Assembly (NCBI GenBank): GCA_020161065.1
Contig: JAIUPH010000041.1
Span: 39,108 to 103,107, forward strand
DNA length: 64,000 nt
Origin: Pseudomonadota bacterium
GTDB lineage: Bacteria; Pseudomonadota; Gammaproteobacteria; Burkholderiales; Burkholderiaceae_C
Direction of reading: 5' to 3'
Part shown: positions 10,419 to 21,893 of the stretch, in pieces
Layout: every line of letters starts with the position of its first letter
Position numbering within the stretch: position 1 is the first letter of the stretch
Notes under the pieces: model-generated
Told to the model about the DNA's origin: nothing
What the model saw: only the letters and a program-made list of their open reading frames with translations
Databases searched by the model: none
Made by a program: the position numbers and the translations under genes

Positions 10419-11318
10419 ATGGATCTAAAACAGCTGGAGTACTTCGTTCACGTCGCCGAGATGGGCAGCTTCACGCGCGCCGCCACGCTGCTGCGCGTGG
10501 CGCAGCCGGCGCTGTCGCGCCAGGTGCGATCGCTGGAGGTCGAGCTGCGCCAGCCGCTGCTCGACCGCAACGGCCGCGGCGTGACCTTGACCGAGGCCGG
10601 CAAGCGGCTGCTGGCGCATGCGCGCGGCATCCTGCAGCAGGTGGAGCGCGCGCGCGTCGACCTGGAAGACCAGCGCGGCGCGGCCACCGGGCGGCTGGCG
10701 ATCGCGCTGCCGCCGAGCGTCAGCCGCACGCTCACCGGCCCGCTGGTGCGCGCCTTCCGCGAACGGCTGCCGCGCGCCGCGCTCAGCGTGGTGGAAGGGC
10801 TCTCGGCCTATGCGCTGGAATGGCTGGCCATCGGCCGCGTCGACTGCGCGGTGGTCTACAACGTCACGCCGTCGCCGGCCATCGACCTGCAGCCGCTGCT
10901 CGACGAGCGGCTGTACCTGGTGTCGGCGCGCCGCGGCCGCGCGGCGCGCCAGGGCCGGCCGATCGGCCTGCGCGAGGTGGCCGAACTGGAACTGGTGATC
11001 CCCAGCCGGCCGCACTCGATGCGCATGCTGCTGGAAGCCGCGCTCGCCGCCGAGGCCTGCCGCGCCCGCGTGGCGCTGGAGATCGAAAGCGTGCCGGCGA
11101 TCCTGGACCTCGTGCTGCAAGGCGGCTGCCACGCGGTGTTGGCCGAGAACGCCATCCGCGGCAGCGGCCAGCCCGAGGCCTTTCAACTGCGGCCGATCGG
11201 CCCGCCGCCGCTGGTGGCCACGCTGTGGATGGCGACCTCGGCGCAGCGCCCGCGCGGGCCGCTGATCGAGCAGGGCACGGCGCTGGTGGCCGAGCTGCTG
11301 CAGCAAGGCGGCGCGTAG
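10419..11318 (+). CDS. LysR-family transcriptional regulator, probable lig operon regulator
   Basis: 299-residue LysR-type regulator. The N-terminal winged helix-turn-helix is clear: MDLKQLEYFVHVAEMGSF, then TRAATLLRVAQPALSRQVRSLE. The effector domain begins near residue 90 (GRLAIALPPSVSR), the family co-inducer fold, in the style of the CynR/CbbR/NAC group. It is divergent from ligJ, so by location it probably senses protocatechuate or a downstream metabolite and controls the lig operon, like PmdR or LigR. The leader contains the REP-like block and lacks a ribosome site, so the start codon, although well placed for the conserved LKQLEYF, may be weakly translated. It converges with yacG with an 11-bp gap. 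Confidence 0.93.
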   Translation: MDLKQLEYFVHVAEMGSFTRAATLLRVAQPALSRQVRSLEVELRQPLLDRNGRGVTLTEAGKRLLAHARGILQQVERARVDLEDQRGAATGRLAIALPPSVSRTLTGPLVRAFRERLPRAALSVVEGLSAYALEWLAIGRVDCAVVYNVTPSPAIDLQPLLDERLYLVSARRGRAARQGRPIGLREVAELELVIPSRPHSMRMLLEAALAAEACRARVALEIESVPAILDLVLQGGCHAVLAENAIRGSGQPEAFQLRPIGPPPLVATLWMATSAQRPRGPLIEQGTALVAELLQQGGA

Positions 11319-11329
11319 CGGCCAGTGCT

Positions 11330-11545
11330 TCAGTGGCGGGTTGCGCCGCCGCCACCGCCGCCATCGTCGGCCGCGTCGCCGTCCTGCGGCGGGGCTTCGG
11401 CCACGCGGTATTCCTCGTTGGCCCAGGCGCCCAGGTCGCGCTGCCGGCAGCGTTCGCTGCAGAACGGCCGCCAGGGGTTGGCCGGGCTGAACAGCGCCGG
11501 CTGGCGGCAGGTGGGGCAGGGCACGCGCAGCGGCTTTTGCGCCAT
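11330..11545 (-). CDS. yacG: DNA gyrase inhibitor / zinc-binding protein YacG
   Basis: 71-residue protein with the YacG zinc finger: Cys10, Cys13 (CPTC) and Cys29, Cys33 (FCSERC) in the pattern C-x2-C-x15-C-x3-C, followed by [13 protein letters not shown]. In E. coli YacG binds GyrB and inhibits gyrase. The last 20 residues are a Gly/Asp-rich tail unlike the E. coli protein. It is the final gene of the pilD-coaE-zapD-yacG string, 15 bp after zapD. Confidence 0.93.
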   Translation of the reverse strand: MAQKPLRVPCPTCRQPALFSPANPWRPFCSERCRQRDLGAWANEEYRVAEAPPQDGDAADDGGGGGGATRH

Positions 11546-11560
11546 GGCGGGCTCAGGCGC

Positions 11561-12316
11561 TCAGGCGCACAAGGTCAGTTCGAAGGGCACGTCGGCGGTG
11601 GCCGGGCGCAGCCGGCCTTCGCCGTCGGCGCGCATCATGCGCACCGACACCAGCAGCCGGTGGCCGCTGATTTCGGGCACCAGGCCGTCGGCGCCGTCCA
11701 GCCGCAGGCGCAGCAGGTGGTAGCCCTTGTGCTGCGGCAGGCTTTGCTGGTACTGGCCGCCGGCGGCCACCATGCGCTGCGGCGCGCCGCTGTCGCGCAC
11801 CAGGCTCATCAGCGTCTGCAAGGCCACGCCCAGCGGCGCCAGCGTGCCTACCCAGCCGGTCAGGTCGGCGCGGCGGCGTTCGGGGCCGTGCTGCTGCCAG
11901 GCGTAGTACGCGGGCAGGTCGAACTCGCAGGTGCCGCCGGGGATGCTGATGCGGCTGCGGATGCTCATCAACCACTCGTTGCCGGCCAGCGCCTGGCCGG
12001 CCTTGCCCTGCAACTGGTTGAGGCCGGCGTAGGCCTGCTCGATGCGGCCCAGCACCTCGTCGAGCGCGGCCTCGGAGATGGCCGGATTGCCGCGGTAGGC
12101 GAGGAACTGCGCGCGGTGGCGCTCCAGTTCCTTCAGCAGATCCGACTTGAGGTCGGCGCGCGAGGCGACGTCCATGATCTCGAACATCGTCACCAGCGCG
12201 AAGTGGTGGTCCACCGGCGCCTCGCGCGGCAGCAACTGGGCCAGCCGGTCGAACAGGTGTTCGAGCCGCAGCATCGTGCGGATGCCTTCGTTGAACGGAT
12301 ACTCGTAGAGGACCAA
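11561..12316 (-). CDS. zapD: cell division protein ZapD
   Basis: FtsZ-bundling protein (formerly YacF/DUF1342), 251 residues versus 247 in E. coli. It begins with the characteristic LYEYPFNEGIRTMLRLEHLFDRL, contains the helical FtsZ-binding N-terminal half and ends in a beta-rich half (GGTCEFDLPAYYAW; HKGYHLLRLRL). It works at the cytoplasmic division ring. Neighbours coaE (50 bp upstream) and yacG (15 bp downstream) reproduce the order seen across beta- and gammaproteobacteria. Confidence 0.95.
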   Translation of the reverse strand: MVLYEYPFNEGIRTMLRLEHLFDRLAQLLPREAPVDHHFALVTMFEIMDVASRADLKSDLLKELERHRAQFLAYRGNPAISEAALDEVLGRIEQAYAGLNQLQGKAGQALAGNEWLMSIRSRISIPGGTCEFDLPAYYAWQQHGPERRRADLTGWVGTLAPLGVALQTLMSLVRDSGAPQRMVAAGGQYQQSLPQHKGYHLLRLRLDGADGLVPEISGHRLLVSVRMMRADGEGRLRPATADVPFELTLCA

Positions 12317-12365
12317 GGGCCGGGCTTTCGTCGCTGCCGGCGGATTGTTCCACAGCGTCAGCGCG

Positions 12366-12974
12366 TCACGCGCCCGCGCCGACCCACCAGGCCCACAGTC
12401 GACGCACCTGCCCCGCCAGTTCGGCGGGCGTGATGCCGTCGTTGTGGATGACCGCGTCGGCCAACGCGCGACGTGTCTCGCGGGCGGCCTGCTGGGCGAT
12501 CACCGCGCGCACGGCCTCGGCGGTCCAGCCCGAGCGCTGCATCACGCGCTGCACCTGGGTCTCGGGCTCGCAGTCGACGACCAGGATGCGCCCGGCGATG
12601 TGCCGCCAGCGGCTGGCCTCGGCCAGCAGCGGCACGTCGTAGACGACGCAGCGGCTGCCGCTTTGCGTGGCCTGCGCCGCCTGGCGCGCGGCCTCGGTGC
12701 CGATCATCGGGTGCAGGATGGCCTCCAGCCGGCCCTTGGCCTGGCGGTCGGCGAAGACCTGCGCGCGCATGCGGTCGCGGTCGAGCGCGCCGTCGGGGCC
12801 GACCATCTGCGCGCCGAAGGCGGCGGCGATGGCCGGCATCGCGGCGCCGCCGGGCAGCGTCAGCGCGCGGGCGATGGCGTCGGTGTCGACCAGCGTGGCG
12901 CCGCAGTCGACCAGCACGCGGGCCACCGAACTCTTGCCGCTGCCGATGCCGCCGGTCAGGCCGATGGCGCGCAC
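12366..12974 (-). CDS. coaE: dephospho-CoA kinase
   Basis: Last step of coenzyme A synthesis, ATP-dependent phosphorylation of dephospho-CoA. The P-loop GGIGSGKS starts at residue 8 when the GTG at 12974 is used, as in E. coli CoaE; an in-frame ATG at 13010 would add 12 residues ([12 protein letters not shown]) and overlap the pilD coding end. The CoA-domain feature VDTDAIAR and the lid region [11 protein letters not shown] are present. At 202 residues the GTG form is family length. It follows pilD closely, the usual arrangement. Confidence 0.92.
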   Translation of the reverse strand: MRAIGLTGGIGSGKSSVARVLVDCGATLVDTDAIARALTLPGGAAMPAIAAAFGAQMVGPDGALDRDRMRAQVFADRQAKGRLEAILHPMIGTEAARQAAQATQSGSRCVVYDVPLLAEASRWRHIAGRILVVDCEPETQVQRVMQRSGWTAEAVRAVIAQQAARETRRALADAVIHNDGITPAELAGQVRRLWAWWVGAGA

Positions 12975-12991
12975 CGGCGGCGGTGCCGCGG

Positions 12992-13927
12992 CTAGACCCA
13001 ACCCATCCATTCGAGGATGGGCTGCAGGCCGACCAGCAGCACGACGATGCCGCCGCCGGCCAGGAAGGGGCCGAAGGGCACGAAGCGGCCTTCGCGCAGG
13101 CTGCCCTGCAGCTTCATCAGCAGGCCGACGATGGCGCCCAGCACCGAGGCCATCAGCACGATGGGCAGGATGGCCTGCCACGACAGCCAGGCGCCCAGCG
13201 CGGCCAGCAGCTTGAAGTCGCCGAAGCCCATGCCTTCCTTGCCGGTGGCCAGCTTGAATACCCAGTACACCGACCACAGCGACAGGTAGCCCGCCACCGC
13301 GCCCCACAGCGCGGCCTTCAGCGGCACGCCCGGCAGCCAGCCGAGCGCCGCGGCGACCAGCCCGGCCCACAGCAGCGGCAGCGTGATGGCGTCGGGCAGC
13401 ACGGTGGTGTCCCAGTCGATCAGCGTCAGCGCCAGCAGCGCGGCGGCGAAGGCGCAGTACAGCAGCGTGACCGGCTGCGCGCCGAAGCGCCAGGCCAGCG
13501 CGCCGAACAGCAGCCCGGTGGCCAATTCGACCAGCGGGTAGCGCGGCGAGATGCGCGTGCCGCAGGCCGAGCAGCGGCCGCGCAGGCGCAGCCAGCCCAG
13601 CACGGGCAGGTTCTCGTGCCAGCGGATGCGGTGCTGGCACGAGGGGCAGCGCGAGCCGGGGCGCAGCAGGCTCAAGGCGCCCAGGGCGTTGAGCGTGCGC
13701 TGCAAGGCGCTGCCGGCCTGCTGCAGGCCCGGCGGCGCCTCGGCGGCGAAGGTGCGGCGGAACGAATCGCGGTCGCGCAACTGCGAGGCCACGTCGCCCC
13801 ACCATTGCCGCTCCATCATCGTCGGCAGCCGGTGGACGACGACGTTGAGAAAGCTGCCGATGGCCAGCCCGATGAGGGCCAGGAACCAGGGCGACAAGAA
13901 CAGTTCGAGCGGCGGCGCCTCGATCAC
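12992..13927 (-). CDS. pilD: prepilin peptidase / N-methyltransferase PilD
   Basis: Bifunctional inner-membrane aspartic protease that cleaves and N-methylates type IV prepilins. The 311 residues show the cytoplasmic tetracysteine zinc site (CPSC about residue 95, CSAC about 119), the two active-site aspartates in [11 protein letters not shown] (about 170) and GMGFGDFK (about 235), and about eight hydrophobic segments. There is an extra ~30-residue segment between VVHRLP and the first CPSC. The start is GTG at 13927, overlapping the pilC stop by 4 bp (GTGA). Confidence 0.93.
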   Translation of the reverse strand: MIEAPPLELFLSPWFLALIGLAIGSFLNVVVHRLPTMMERQWWGDVASQLRDRDSFRRTFAAEAPPGLQQAGSALQRTLNALGALSLLRPGSRCPSCQHRIRWHENLPVLGWLRLRGRCSACGTRISPRYPLVELATGLLFGALAWRFGAQPVTLLYCAFAAALLALTLIDWDTTVLPDAITLPLLWAGLVAAALGWLPGVPLKAALWGAVAGYLSLWSVYWVFKLATGKEGMGFGDFKLLAALGAWLSWQAILPIVLMASVLGAIVGLLMKLQGSLREGRFVPFGPFLAGGGIVVLLVGLQPILEWMGWV

Positions 13928-15147
13928 ACGACGGCGCCCAGCTTGAAGATCGGCAGGTACATCGAGACCACGATGCCGCCGATCACCACGCCCAGGATCA
14001 CGATGATGAAGGGCTCCATCAGGCTGGACAGGCCCTTGACCATCTCGTCGACCTCTTCCTCGTAGAACTCGGCGGCCTTGGCCAGCATGTGGTCGAGCGA
14101 GCCCGATTCCTCGCCGATGGCCGCCATCTGCAGCACCATCACCGGGAACACGCCGGTCTGCGTCATCGAGGTGGTGAGCGCCGAGCCGGTGGACACGTCT
14201 TTCTGGATCTGCTCGGTGGCCTGCTGGTAGACCGCGTTGCCCGAGGCGCCGCCCACCGAATCGAGCGCCTCGACCAGCGGCACGCCGGCGGCGAACATGG
14301 TCGACAGCGTGCGCGTCCAGCGCGCGATCACCGACTTGTTGATCAGGTCGCCGAACACCGGCACCTTGAGCAGCAGCCGGTCCATGGCCATCTGCATCTT
14401 CTCGGAGCGCTTCCACGATTCGAAGAAGAAATACAGCCCGCCGAACAGGAAGCCGAAGATCGCCCACCAGTAGCTGACGAAGAACTCCGACATCGCGATC
14501 ACGAACTGCGTGGGCGCCGGCAACTCGCCGCCGAACGAGCTGAAGACCTCCTTGAACGCCGGGATCACGAAGATCATGATCACCGTGACGACGACGAAGG
14601 CGACCACCAGCACGGCGATCGGGTACATCAGCGCCGACTTGATCTTCTGCTTGATCGCCAGCGTCTTCTCCTGGTAGATGGCCAGGCGGTCGAGCAAGGC
14701 CTCCAGGATGCCGCCGGCCTCGCCGGCTTCGACCAGGTTGCAGTACAGCGAATCGAAGTGCAGCGGGTGCTTGCGGAAGGCCGACGACAGGCTGGTGCCG
14801 GTCTCGACGTCGGAGCGGATGTCGTTGAGCAGCTTGGTCATCCGCGGGTTGGTGCTGCCGCGGGCCACGATGTCGAACGACTGCAGCAGCGGCACGCCGG
14901 CCTTCATCATCGTGGCGAGCTGCCGCGTGAAGATGGCGATGTCCTTCTGCTTGATCGAGCGTCCGCCGGCGGTGCGGCGCTTCTTGACCTTGGTGACCAG
15001 GATGCCCTGGCGGCGCAGGCTGGCGCTGACCACCGCCTCGCCGCCGGCGCGCAATTCGCCGCGCACGATCTTGCCGTTGCGGTCCTTGCCTTCCCACTCG
15101 AAGATCGCGTCCTTCGCGTTCTTGCTTGCCAGTGCTGCAGTTGCCAT
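13924..15147 (-). CDS. pilC: type IV pilus assembly inner-membrane protein PilC
   Basis: Platform protein of the type IV pilus machine, 407 residues, with two T2SSF repeats, each followed by transmembrane segments ([57 protein letters not shown]). Typical phrases are [21 protein letters not shown] and its second-repeat counterpart [21 protein letters not shown], and [12 protein letters not shown]. It lies between pilB (59 bp upstream) and pilD (4-bp overlap), the canonical pilBCD order. Confidence 0.96.
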   Translation of the reverse strand: MATAALASKNAKDAIFEWEGKDRNGKIVRGELRAGGEAVVSASLRRQGILVTKVKKRRTAGGRSIKQKDIAIFTRQLATMMKAGVPLLQSFDIVARGSTNPRMTKLLNDIRSDVETGTSLSSAFRKHPLHFDSLYCNLVEAGEAGGILEALLDRLAIYQEKTLAIKQKIKSALMYPIAVLVVAFVVVTVIMIFVIPAFKEVFSSFGGELPAPTQFVIAMSEFFVSYWWAIFGFLFGGLYFFFESWKRSEKMQMAMDRLLLKVPVFGDLINKSVIARWTRTLSTMFAAGVPLVEALDSVGGASGNAVYQQATEQIQKDVSTGSALTTSMTQTGVFPVMVLQMAAIGEESGSLDHMLAKAAEFYEEEVDEMVKGLSSLMEPFIIVILGVVIGGIVVSMYLPIFKLGAVV

Positions 15148-15206
15148 GGATCCTCCGACCGGCCTGACCCGGTCTGCCGCTGGCGGCCGCGTGCGCGCGG
15201 CCGTTG

Positions 15207-16928
15207 CTATTCGTTGGTGACGGTGATCACTTCCTCGAGCGTCGTGACCCCGGCCTTCACCTTGACCAGGCCCGATTGCCGCAGGTCGCGCACGCCTTCC
15301 TTCTGCGCCTGCCCGGCGATGTCCAGCGCCGTGCCCTCGGCCAGGATGATGCGCTGGATGGCTTCCGTGATCGGCATCACCTGGTACAGGCCGACGCGGC
15401 CCTTGTAGCCGTTGTTGCAGGCCGAGCAGCCGACGGCACGGTAAGGCTTCCAGCTGCCGTCAATATCGGTCGCCGCGAAGCCGGCCTTGAGCAGCGCCTC
15501 GCGCGGGTACTCGGCGGGCGACTTGCAGTTCTCGCACAGCCGCCGCGCCAGCCGCTGGGCCGTGATCAGCAGCACGCTGGAGGCGATGTTGAACGGCGGC
15601 ACGCCCATGTTCAGCAGCCGCGTCAGCGTGGTCGGCGCGTCGTTGGTGTGCAGCGTGGACATCACCAGGTGGCCGGTCTGCGCGGCCTTGATCGCGATGT
15701 CGGCGGTCTCCAGGTCGCGGATTTCGCCGACCATGATGACGTCCGGGTCCTGCCGCAGGAACGACTTCAGCGCGGCCGCGAAGGTCAGCCCCGCGCGGTC
15801 GTTGACGTTGCACTGGTTGATGCCCGGCAGGTTGATTTCCGCCGGGTCTTCCACCGTCGAGATGTTCACGCCCGGCTGGTTGAGGATGTTCAGGCAGGTG
15901 TAGAGCGACACCGTCTTGCCGCTGCCGGTGGGCCCGGTGACCAGGATCATCCCGTAGGGCCGGCCGATGGCGGCCATCAGCCGGTCTTTCTCGACCTTCT
16001 CGTAGCCGAGCGCGTCGATGCCCATCTTGGCGCTGGACGAATCGAGGATCCGGATCACCACCTTCTCGCCGAACAGCGTGGGCAGCGTGCTGACGCGGAA
16101 GTCGATCGCCTTGCTGCCGAACTTCAGCTTCATGCGGCCGTCCTGCGGCACGCGCTTCTCGGCGATGTCCATGCGCGAGATGACCTTGATGCGCGAGGCC
16201 AGCTTCTCCTTGATGGCGATCGGCGGCTGGGTGATCTCGCGCAGCTCGCCGTCGACGCGAAAGCGCACGCGGTAGGTGTACTCGTAGGGCTCGAAGTGCA
16301 GGTCCGAAGCGCGCATGTTGATCGCGTCGACCAGCATCTTCTGCAGGAAGCGCACGACCGGGGCGTCTTCGACCTCGGTGGCGATGTCCTGCTCCGACGG
16401 CGAGGCCTCTTCCTCGGCGACGTCGAAGTCGAACTCGGTGGCGGTGATCGACTCCAGCGCCTCGGTGGCGGTGGTGCCCTGGCTTTCGACCAGCTTGGCC
16501 AGCTTGTCGTGCTCGACGATCACCCACTCGGGGCTCAGCTGGGTGGCGAACTTGACGCGCTCGGCCGCCTCCTGGTCGGTCGGGTCGGCGGTGGCCACGA
16601 ACAGGCGGCTGCCGCGCTTGCCCAGCACCAGCAACTGGTACTGCGACGCGGTCTTCTGGTCGAGGATGTTCTTCGGAACCTTCTGCAGGTCGACCGCGTT
16701 GAGGTCGAGCAGCGGCAGCGCCAGCGCCGCCGACAGCGTGTGCGCCAAGTCGGTCGGCGAGACCGCACCGGCGGCCACCACGGCCGAACTGAAGCTGACC
16801 TTGCGATCGCGCGCCGACTTCAGCAGTTCTTCGGCCGTCTTGCCGTTGATCCGGCCGGCATTGACCAGCACGCGGGCGACGCCGGACAAGGCGTTCGGCG
16901 GAGACTCAAGCGCGGTTTCCGCGGCCAT
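15207..16928 (-). CDS. pilB: type IV pilus assembly ATPase PilB
   Basis: Hexameric ATPase driving pilus extension. The 573 residues show an N-terminal MshE/GspE-N region (about 1-170), Walker A GPTGSGKT (about 330), Asp box, Walker B IMVGEIRD (about 394), the His box LVMSTLHTNDAPTT, and a zinc tetracysteine (CENC about 463, CSAC about 501). The zinc motif separates PilB from the retraction ATPases PilT/PilU. No pilin gene is in the window; PilS/PilR at 35.5-38.9 kb would be the matching regulators. Confidence 0.96.
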   Translation of the reverse strand: MAAETALESPPNALSGVARVLVNAGRINGKTAEELLKSARDRKVSFSSAVVAAGAVSPTDLAHTLSAALALPLLDLNAVDLQKVPKNILDQKTASQYQLLVLGKRGSRLFVATADPTDQEAAERVKFATQLSPEWVIVEHDKLAKLVESQGTTATEALESITATEFDFDVAEEEASPSEQDIATEVEDAPVVRFLQKMLVDAINMRASDLHFEPYEYTYRVRFRVDGELREITQPPIAIKEKLASRIKVISRMDIAEKRVPQDGRMKLKFGSKAIDFRVSTLPTLFGEKVVIRILDSSSAKMGIDALGYEKVEKDRLMAAIGRPYGMILVTGPTGSGKTVSLYTCLNILNQPGVNISTVEDPAEINLPGINQCNVNDRAGLTFAAALKSFLRQDPDVIMVGEIRDLETADIAIKAAQTGHLVMSTLHTNDAPTTLTRLLNMGVPPFNIASSVLLITAQRLARRLCENCKSPAEYPREALLKAGFAATDIDGSWKPYRAVGCSACNNGYKGRVGLYQVMPITEAIQRIILAEGTALDIAGQAQKEGVRDLRQSGLVKVKAGVTTLEEVITVTNE

Positions 16929-17071
16929 CTAGTTCGGTCGTCGAGCGGCAGTCATATCCGATCGATCATCGCCGATCCGTCGGCGGGTGTAAACGGTGCA
17001 TAAGCACGACTCGTGCCGGTGGCACATCGACTTACAACTGCCGCTGCGACAACGTCACGCCAGACGACAAA

Positions 17072-17087
17072 GCCGCCCGTGGGCGGC
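17072..17087 (-). terminator. hairpin downstream of tRNA-Pro
   Basis: Stem GCCGCCC/GGGCGGC (7 bp, 2-nt loop) about 10 nt beyond the tRNA-Pro CCA end, followed on the minus strand by TTTGTCG. Probable terminator of the tRNA transcript; the T-run is short. Confidence 0.55.
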
Positions 17088-17097
17088 CTGCAAAATT

Positions 17098-17174
17098 TGG
17101 TCGGGGTGAGAGGATTCGAACCTCCGGCCTCTACGTCCCGAACGTAGCGCTCTACCAGGCTAAGCTACACCCCG
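17098..17174 (-). tRNA. tRNA-Pro (anticodon CGG)
   Basis: 77-nt cloverleaf on the minus strand. Acceptor CGGGGTG pairs with CACCCCG; D-arm AGCTTAGCCTGGTAGAGC; anticodon stem CTACG/CGTAG enclosing loop TTCGGGA, so anticodon CGG; T-arm GGAGG TTCGAAT CCTCT. The CCA end is encoded. It stands alone between pilB and ispB. Confidence 0.96.
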
Positions 17175-17180
17175 CGGTGT

Positions 17181-18209
17181 TCAAGAGGACCGATGAACGG
17201 CCCGAACCGATAATTCTAGCAGAGCCTCGCGCGCCTTCGACGCGGGCAGGCCGCCGATCGCGGCACGCGCCGCGTCGGCCTCGCGCTCGGCGGCGGCGCG
17301 CGTGGCGTCCAGCGCGCCGGTGTGGCGCACCAGCTCGATGATCCGCGGCAGGCCTTCGACCTCGCCGTGCTCGATGGCGCGACGGATCAGCTCGCGCTCT
17401 TCGGCCGTGGCGCGCTGCATCGCCAGCAGCAGCGGCAGCGTGGGCTTGCCTTCGCGCAGGTCGTCGCCGACGTTCTTGCCCAGGGCATCGCTGCTGCCTT
17501 CGTAGTCGAGCAGGTCGTCGACGAGTTGGAACGCCGTGCCCAGCGCGCGGCCATAGGTGGCGCAGGCTTCTTCCACCGCCGGCTCGGCCTGCGCCAGCAC
17601 GGCGCCGAGGCGGGCGCTGGCCTCGAACAGCTTGGCGGTCTTGTAGCGGATGACGCGCAGGTAGTCCTCGACCGAGAGGTCGGGGTCGTGCATGTTCATC
17701 AGCTGCAGCACCTCGCCTTCGGCGATCACGTTGGTGGCGTCGGCCAGCACCTCCAGCACGCGCATGCGGCTGATCGACACCATCATCTGGAAGGCGCGCG
17801 AGTACAGGAAGTCGCCCACCAGCACGCTGGCCGCATTGCCGAACAGTGCGTTCGAGGTGGCGCGGCCGCGGCGCAGCGATGATTCGTCGACCACGTCGTC
17901 GTGCAGCAGCGTGGCGGTGTGGATGAACTCGACCGTGGCCGCCAGTTCGAAGCGCTCCGGCCCCTCGAAACCCAGCGCCTGCGCGAACAGCAGCACCAGC
18001 CGCGGCCGGATGCGCTTGCCGCCGGCGCTGACGATGTAGGTGGAGATCTGGTTGATCAGCGCCACCCGCGAGGCCAGGCGCTCGCGGATCACGGCGTCGA
18101 CCTGCTGCATGTCGACCGCCATCGGGTCGATGGCGGGCTCGGTGCTGACGTCGATGGTGGCGGGCGGCAAGATGGGTCCGGGCAGTAGGCGGGCGATTAT
18201 AGGAAGCAA
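17181..18209 (-). CDS. ispB: all-trans polyprenyl diphosphate synthase (octaprenyl-type, IspB)
   Basis: Chain-elongating prenyltransferase making the ubiquinone side chain from FPP and IPP. The two Asp-rich motifs are clear: [15 protein letters not shown] (first) and [12 protein letters not shown] (second), plus [12 protein letters not shown]. About 340 residues; family about 320-325. The start is uncertain: the ATG at 18209 gives a poorly conserved-looking leader and its codons contain a TATAAT on the same strand (18196-18201), while the ATG at 18122 (MAVDMQQV) leaves only four residues before the conserved DM. It is divergent from rplU, the usual arrangement in Burkholderiales. Confidence 0.9.
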   Translation of the reverse strand: MLPIIARLLPGPILPPATIDVSTEPAIDPMAVDMQQVDAVIRERLASRVALINQISTYIVSAGGKRIRPRLVLLFAQALGFEGPERFELAATVEFIHTATLLHDDVVDESSLRRGRATSNALFGNAASVLVGDFLYSRAFQMMVSISRMRVLEVLADATNVIAEGEVLQLMNMHDPDLSVEDYLRVIRYKTAKLFEASARLGAVLAQAEPAVEEACATYGRALGTAFQLVDDLLDYEGSSDALGKNVGDDLREGKPTLPLLLAMQRATAEERELIRRAIEHGEVEGLPRIIELVRHTGALDATRAAAEREADAARAAIGGLPASKAREALLELSVRAVHRSS

Positions 18210-18333
18210 CTGCGCGCGCCGGCCCTTGGCGGGCCCGCTGTGCTACCATCACGGGCTTTTTTCGCCGCAGGCCGCCCCTCCCAGGGGTACAAATCTTTCA
18301 GCCGCGGCGCGATTCTTTCTCGAAAGGGTTCAC

Positions 18334-18645
18334 ATGTACGCGGTCATAAAAACCGGCGGCAAGCAATACAAGGTTGCCGCTGGCGAAAAGATCAAGGTAG
18401 AACAGATTGCTGCGGACGTGGGCCAGGAAATCGTGATCGACCAGGTGCTCGCCGTCGGAGACGGCGCGGCGCTGAAGGTCGGCACGCCCTGGGTCGCGGG
18501 TGCGAGCGTCAGCGCCACGGTGGTGGCGCACGGCAAGCACGACAAGGTGCGCATCTTCAAGATGCGCCGCCGCAAGCACTATCAACGGCACGGCGGCCAC
18601 CGCCAGACCTACACCGAGCTGCAGATCGGCTCGGTCAACGGCTAA
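18334..18645 (+). CDS. rplU: 50S ribosomal protein L21
   Basis: 103 residues, full length, beginning [14 protein letters not shown] and ending in the basic [23 protein letters not shown] signature of L21, which binds 23S rRNA. The start is set by the conserved [11 protein letters not shown]; an AAGGG sequence precedes the ATG. It leads the rplU-rpmA unit, with obgE and proB following after a hairpin. Confidence 0.98.
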   Translation: MYAVIKTGGKQYKVAAGEKIKVEQIAADVGQEIVIDQVLAVGDGAALKVGTPWVAGASVSATVVAHGKHDKVRIFKMRRRKHYQRHGGHRQTYTELQIGSVNG

Positions 18646-18660
18646 CAGGAGCGCTCCACC

Positions 18661-21174
<2,514 letters not shown>

Positions 21175-21176
21175 TG

Positions 21177-21196
21177 CGCGCGCCTGCCGGCGCGCG
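21177..21196. terminator. GC hairpin between convergent proB and rppH
   Basis: Stem CGCGCGCC / GGCGCGCG (8 bp, TGCC loop) in the 25-bp gap between two convergent stop codons. No T-run, so only a probable bidirectional 3'-end structure. Confidence 0.35.
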
Positions 21197-21199
21197 GCT

Positions 21200-21778
21200 T
21201 CAGTTGGTCGGGTTCGTGGCGCTGCGCGGCGCCTGCTCGGCCGGTGCCTCGTCCTCGTGCCGCGCGTGACGCATGCCCGAGCGCAGGTAGCGGTTGTGGT
21301 GGTTCACGCGCGGCAGGTAACGTGCCAGTTCAGTCAACGCCATTTCGTAGACGCCGCGCTTGAACTCGATCACCACGTCCAGCGGCACCCAGTATTCGTT
21401 CCAGCGCCAGGCGTCGAACTCGGGGTGCTCGGTGGCGCGCAGGTTCATGTCGCTGTCGCGGCCCAGCAGGCGCAGCAGAAACCAGATCTGCTTTTGCCCA
21501 CGGTAGTGGCCGCGCGCGTCCTTGCGGATGAAGTGGTCGGGCACCTCGTAGCGCAGCCAGTCGCGCGTGCGGCCGATGATCTCCACGTGCTCGGGCATCA
21601 GCCCGACTTCCTCGTGCAGTTCGCGGAACATGGCCTGCTCGGGCGACTCTCCGTGCTTGATGCCGCCTTGCGGAAACTGCCAGGAGTGCGTTCTCAGACG
21701 CTTGCCCCAGAACACCTGATTCCGCGGGTTGAGCAGGACGATGCCGACGTTGGGCCTGAAGCCGTCCCTGTCGAGCAT
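21200..21778 (-). CDS. rppH: RNA pyrophosphohydrolase (Nudix)
   Basis: Removes pyrophosphate from 5'-triphosphate mRNA ends to start decay. 192 residues beginning [17 protein letters not shown], the conserved RppH start, which fixes the ATG at 21778. The Nudix box is complete at about residues 38-60: [11 protein letters not shown], then REL and HEEVGL. The ending (about 160-192) is a charged tail lacking obvious structure. It is divergent from proS. Confidence 0.96.
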   Translation of the reverse strand: MLDRDGFRPNVGIVLLNPRNQVFWGKRLRTHSWQFPQGGIKHGESPEQAMFRELHEEVGLMPEHVEIIGRTRDWLRYEVPDHFIRKDARGHYRGQKQIWFLLRLLGRDSDMNLRATEHPEFDAWRWNEYWVPLDVVIEFKRGVYEMALTELARYLPRVNHHNRYLRSGMRHARHEDEAPAEQAPRSATNPTN

Positions 21779-21893
21779 AATCGAACCCCAATTTTCGTGA
21801 TTGAAATCATTATTGCACCGGCCGTGTGCGGCATGCGTTTCTCGCAAACCCGCATCACGCCGCAGGCGGCGCCGGTGTGACAGCCCCCGCGCC

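Noticed and set aside
17213-17218. TAGAAT on the minus strand as promoter of tRNA-Pro
   Set aside because: The hexamer 17 nt upstream is GTCGAA and the distance to the tRNA 5' end is about 40 nt; weak on both counts.
18196-18201. TATAAT as a firm ispB promoter
   Set aside because: No -35 hexamer at 16-18 nt upstream, so kept only as a remark about the start codon.
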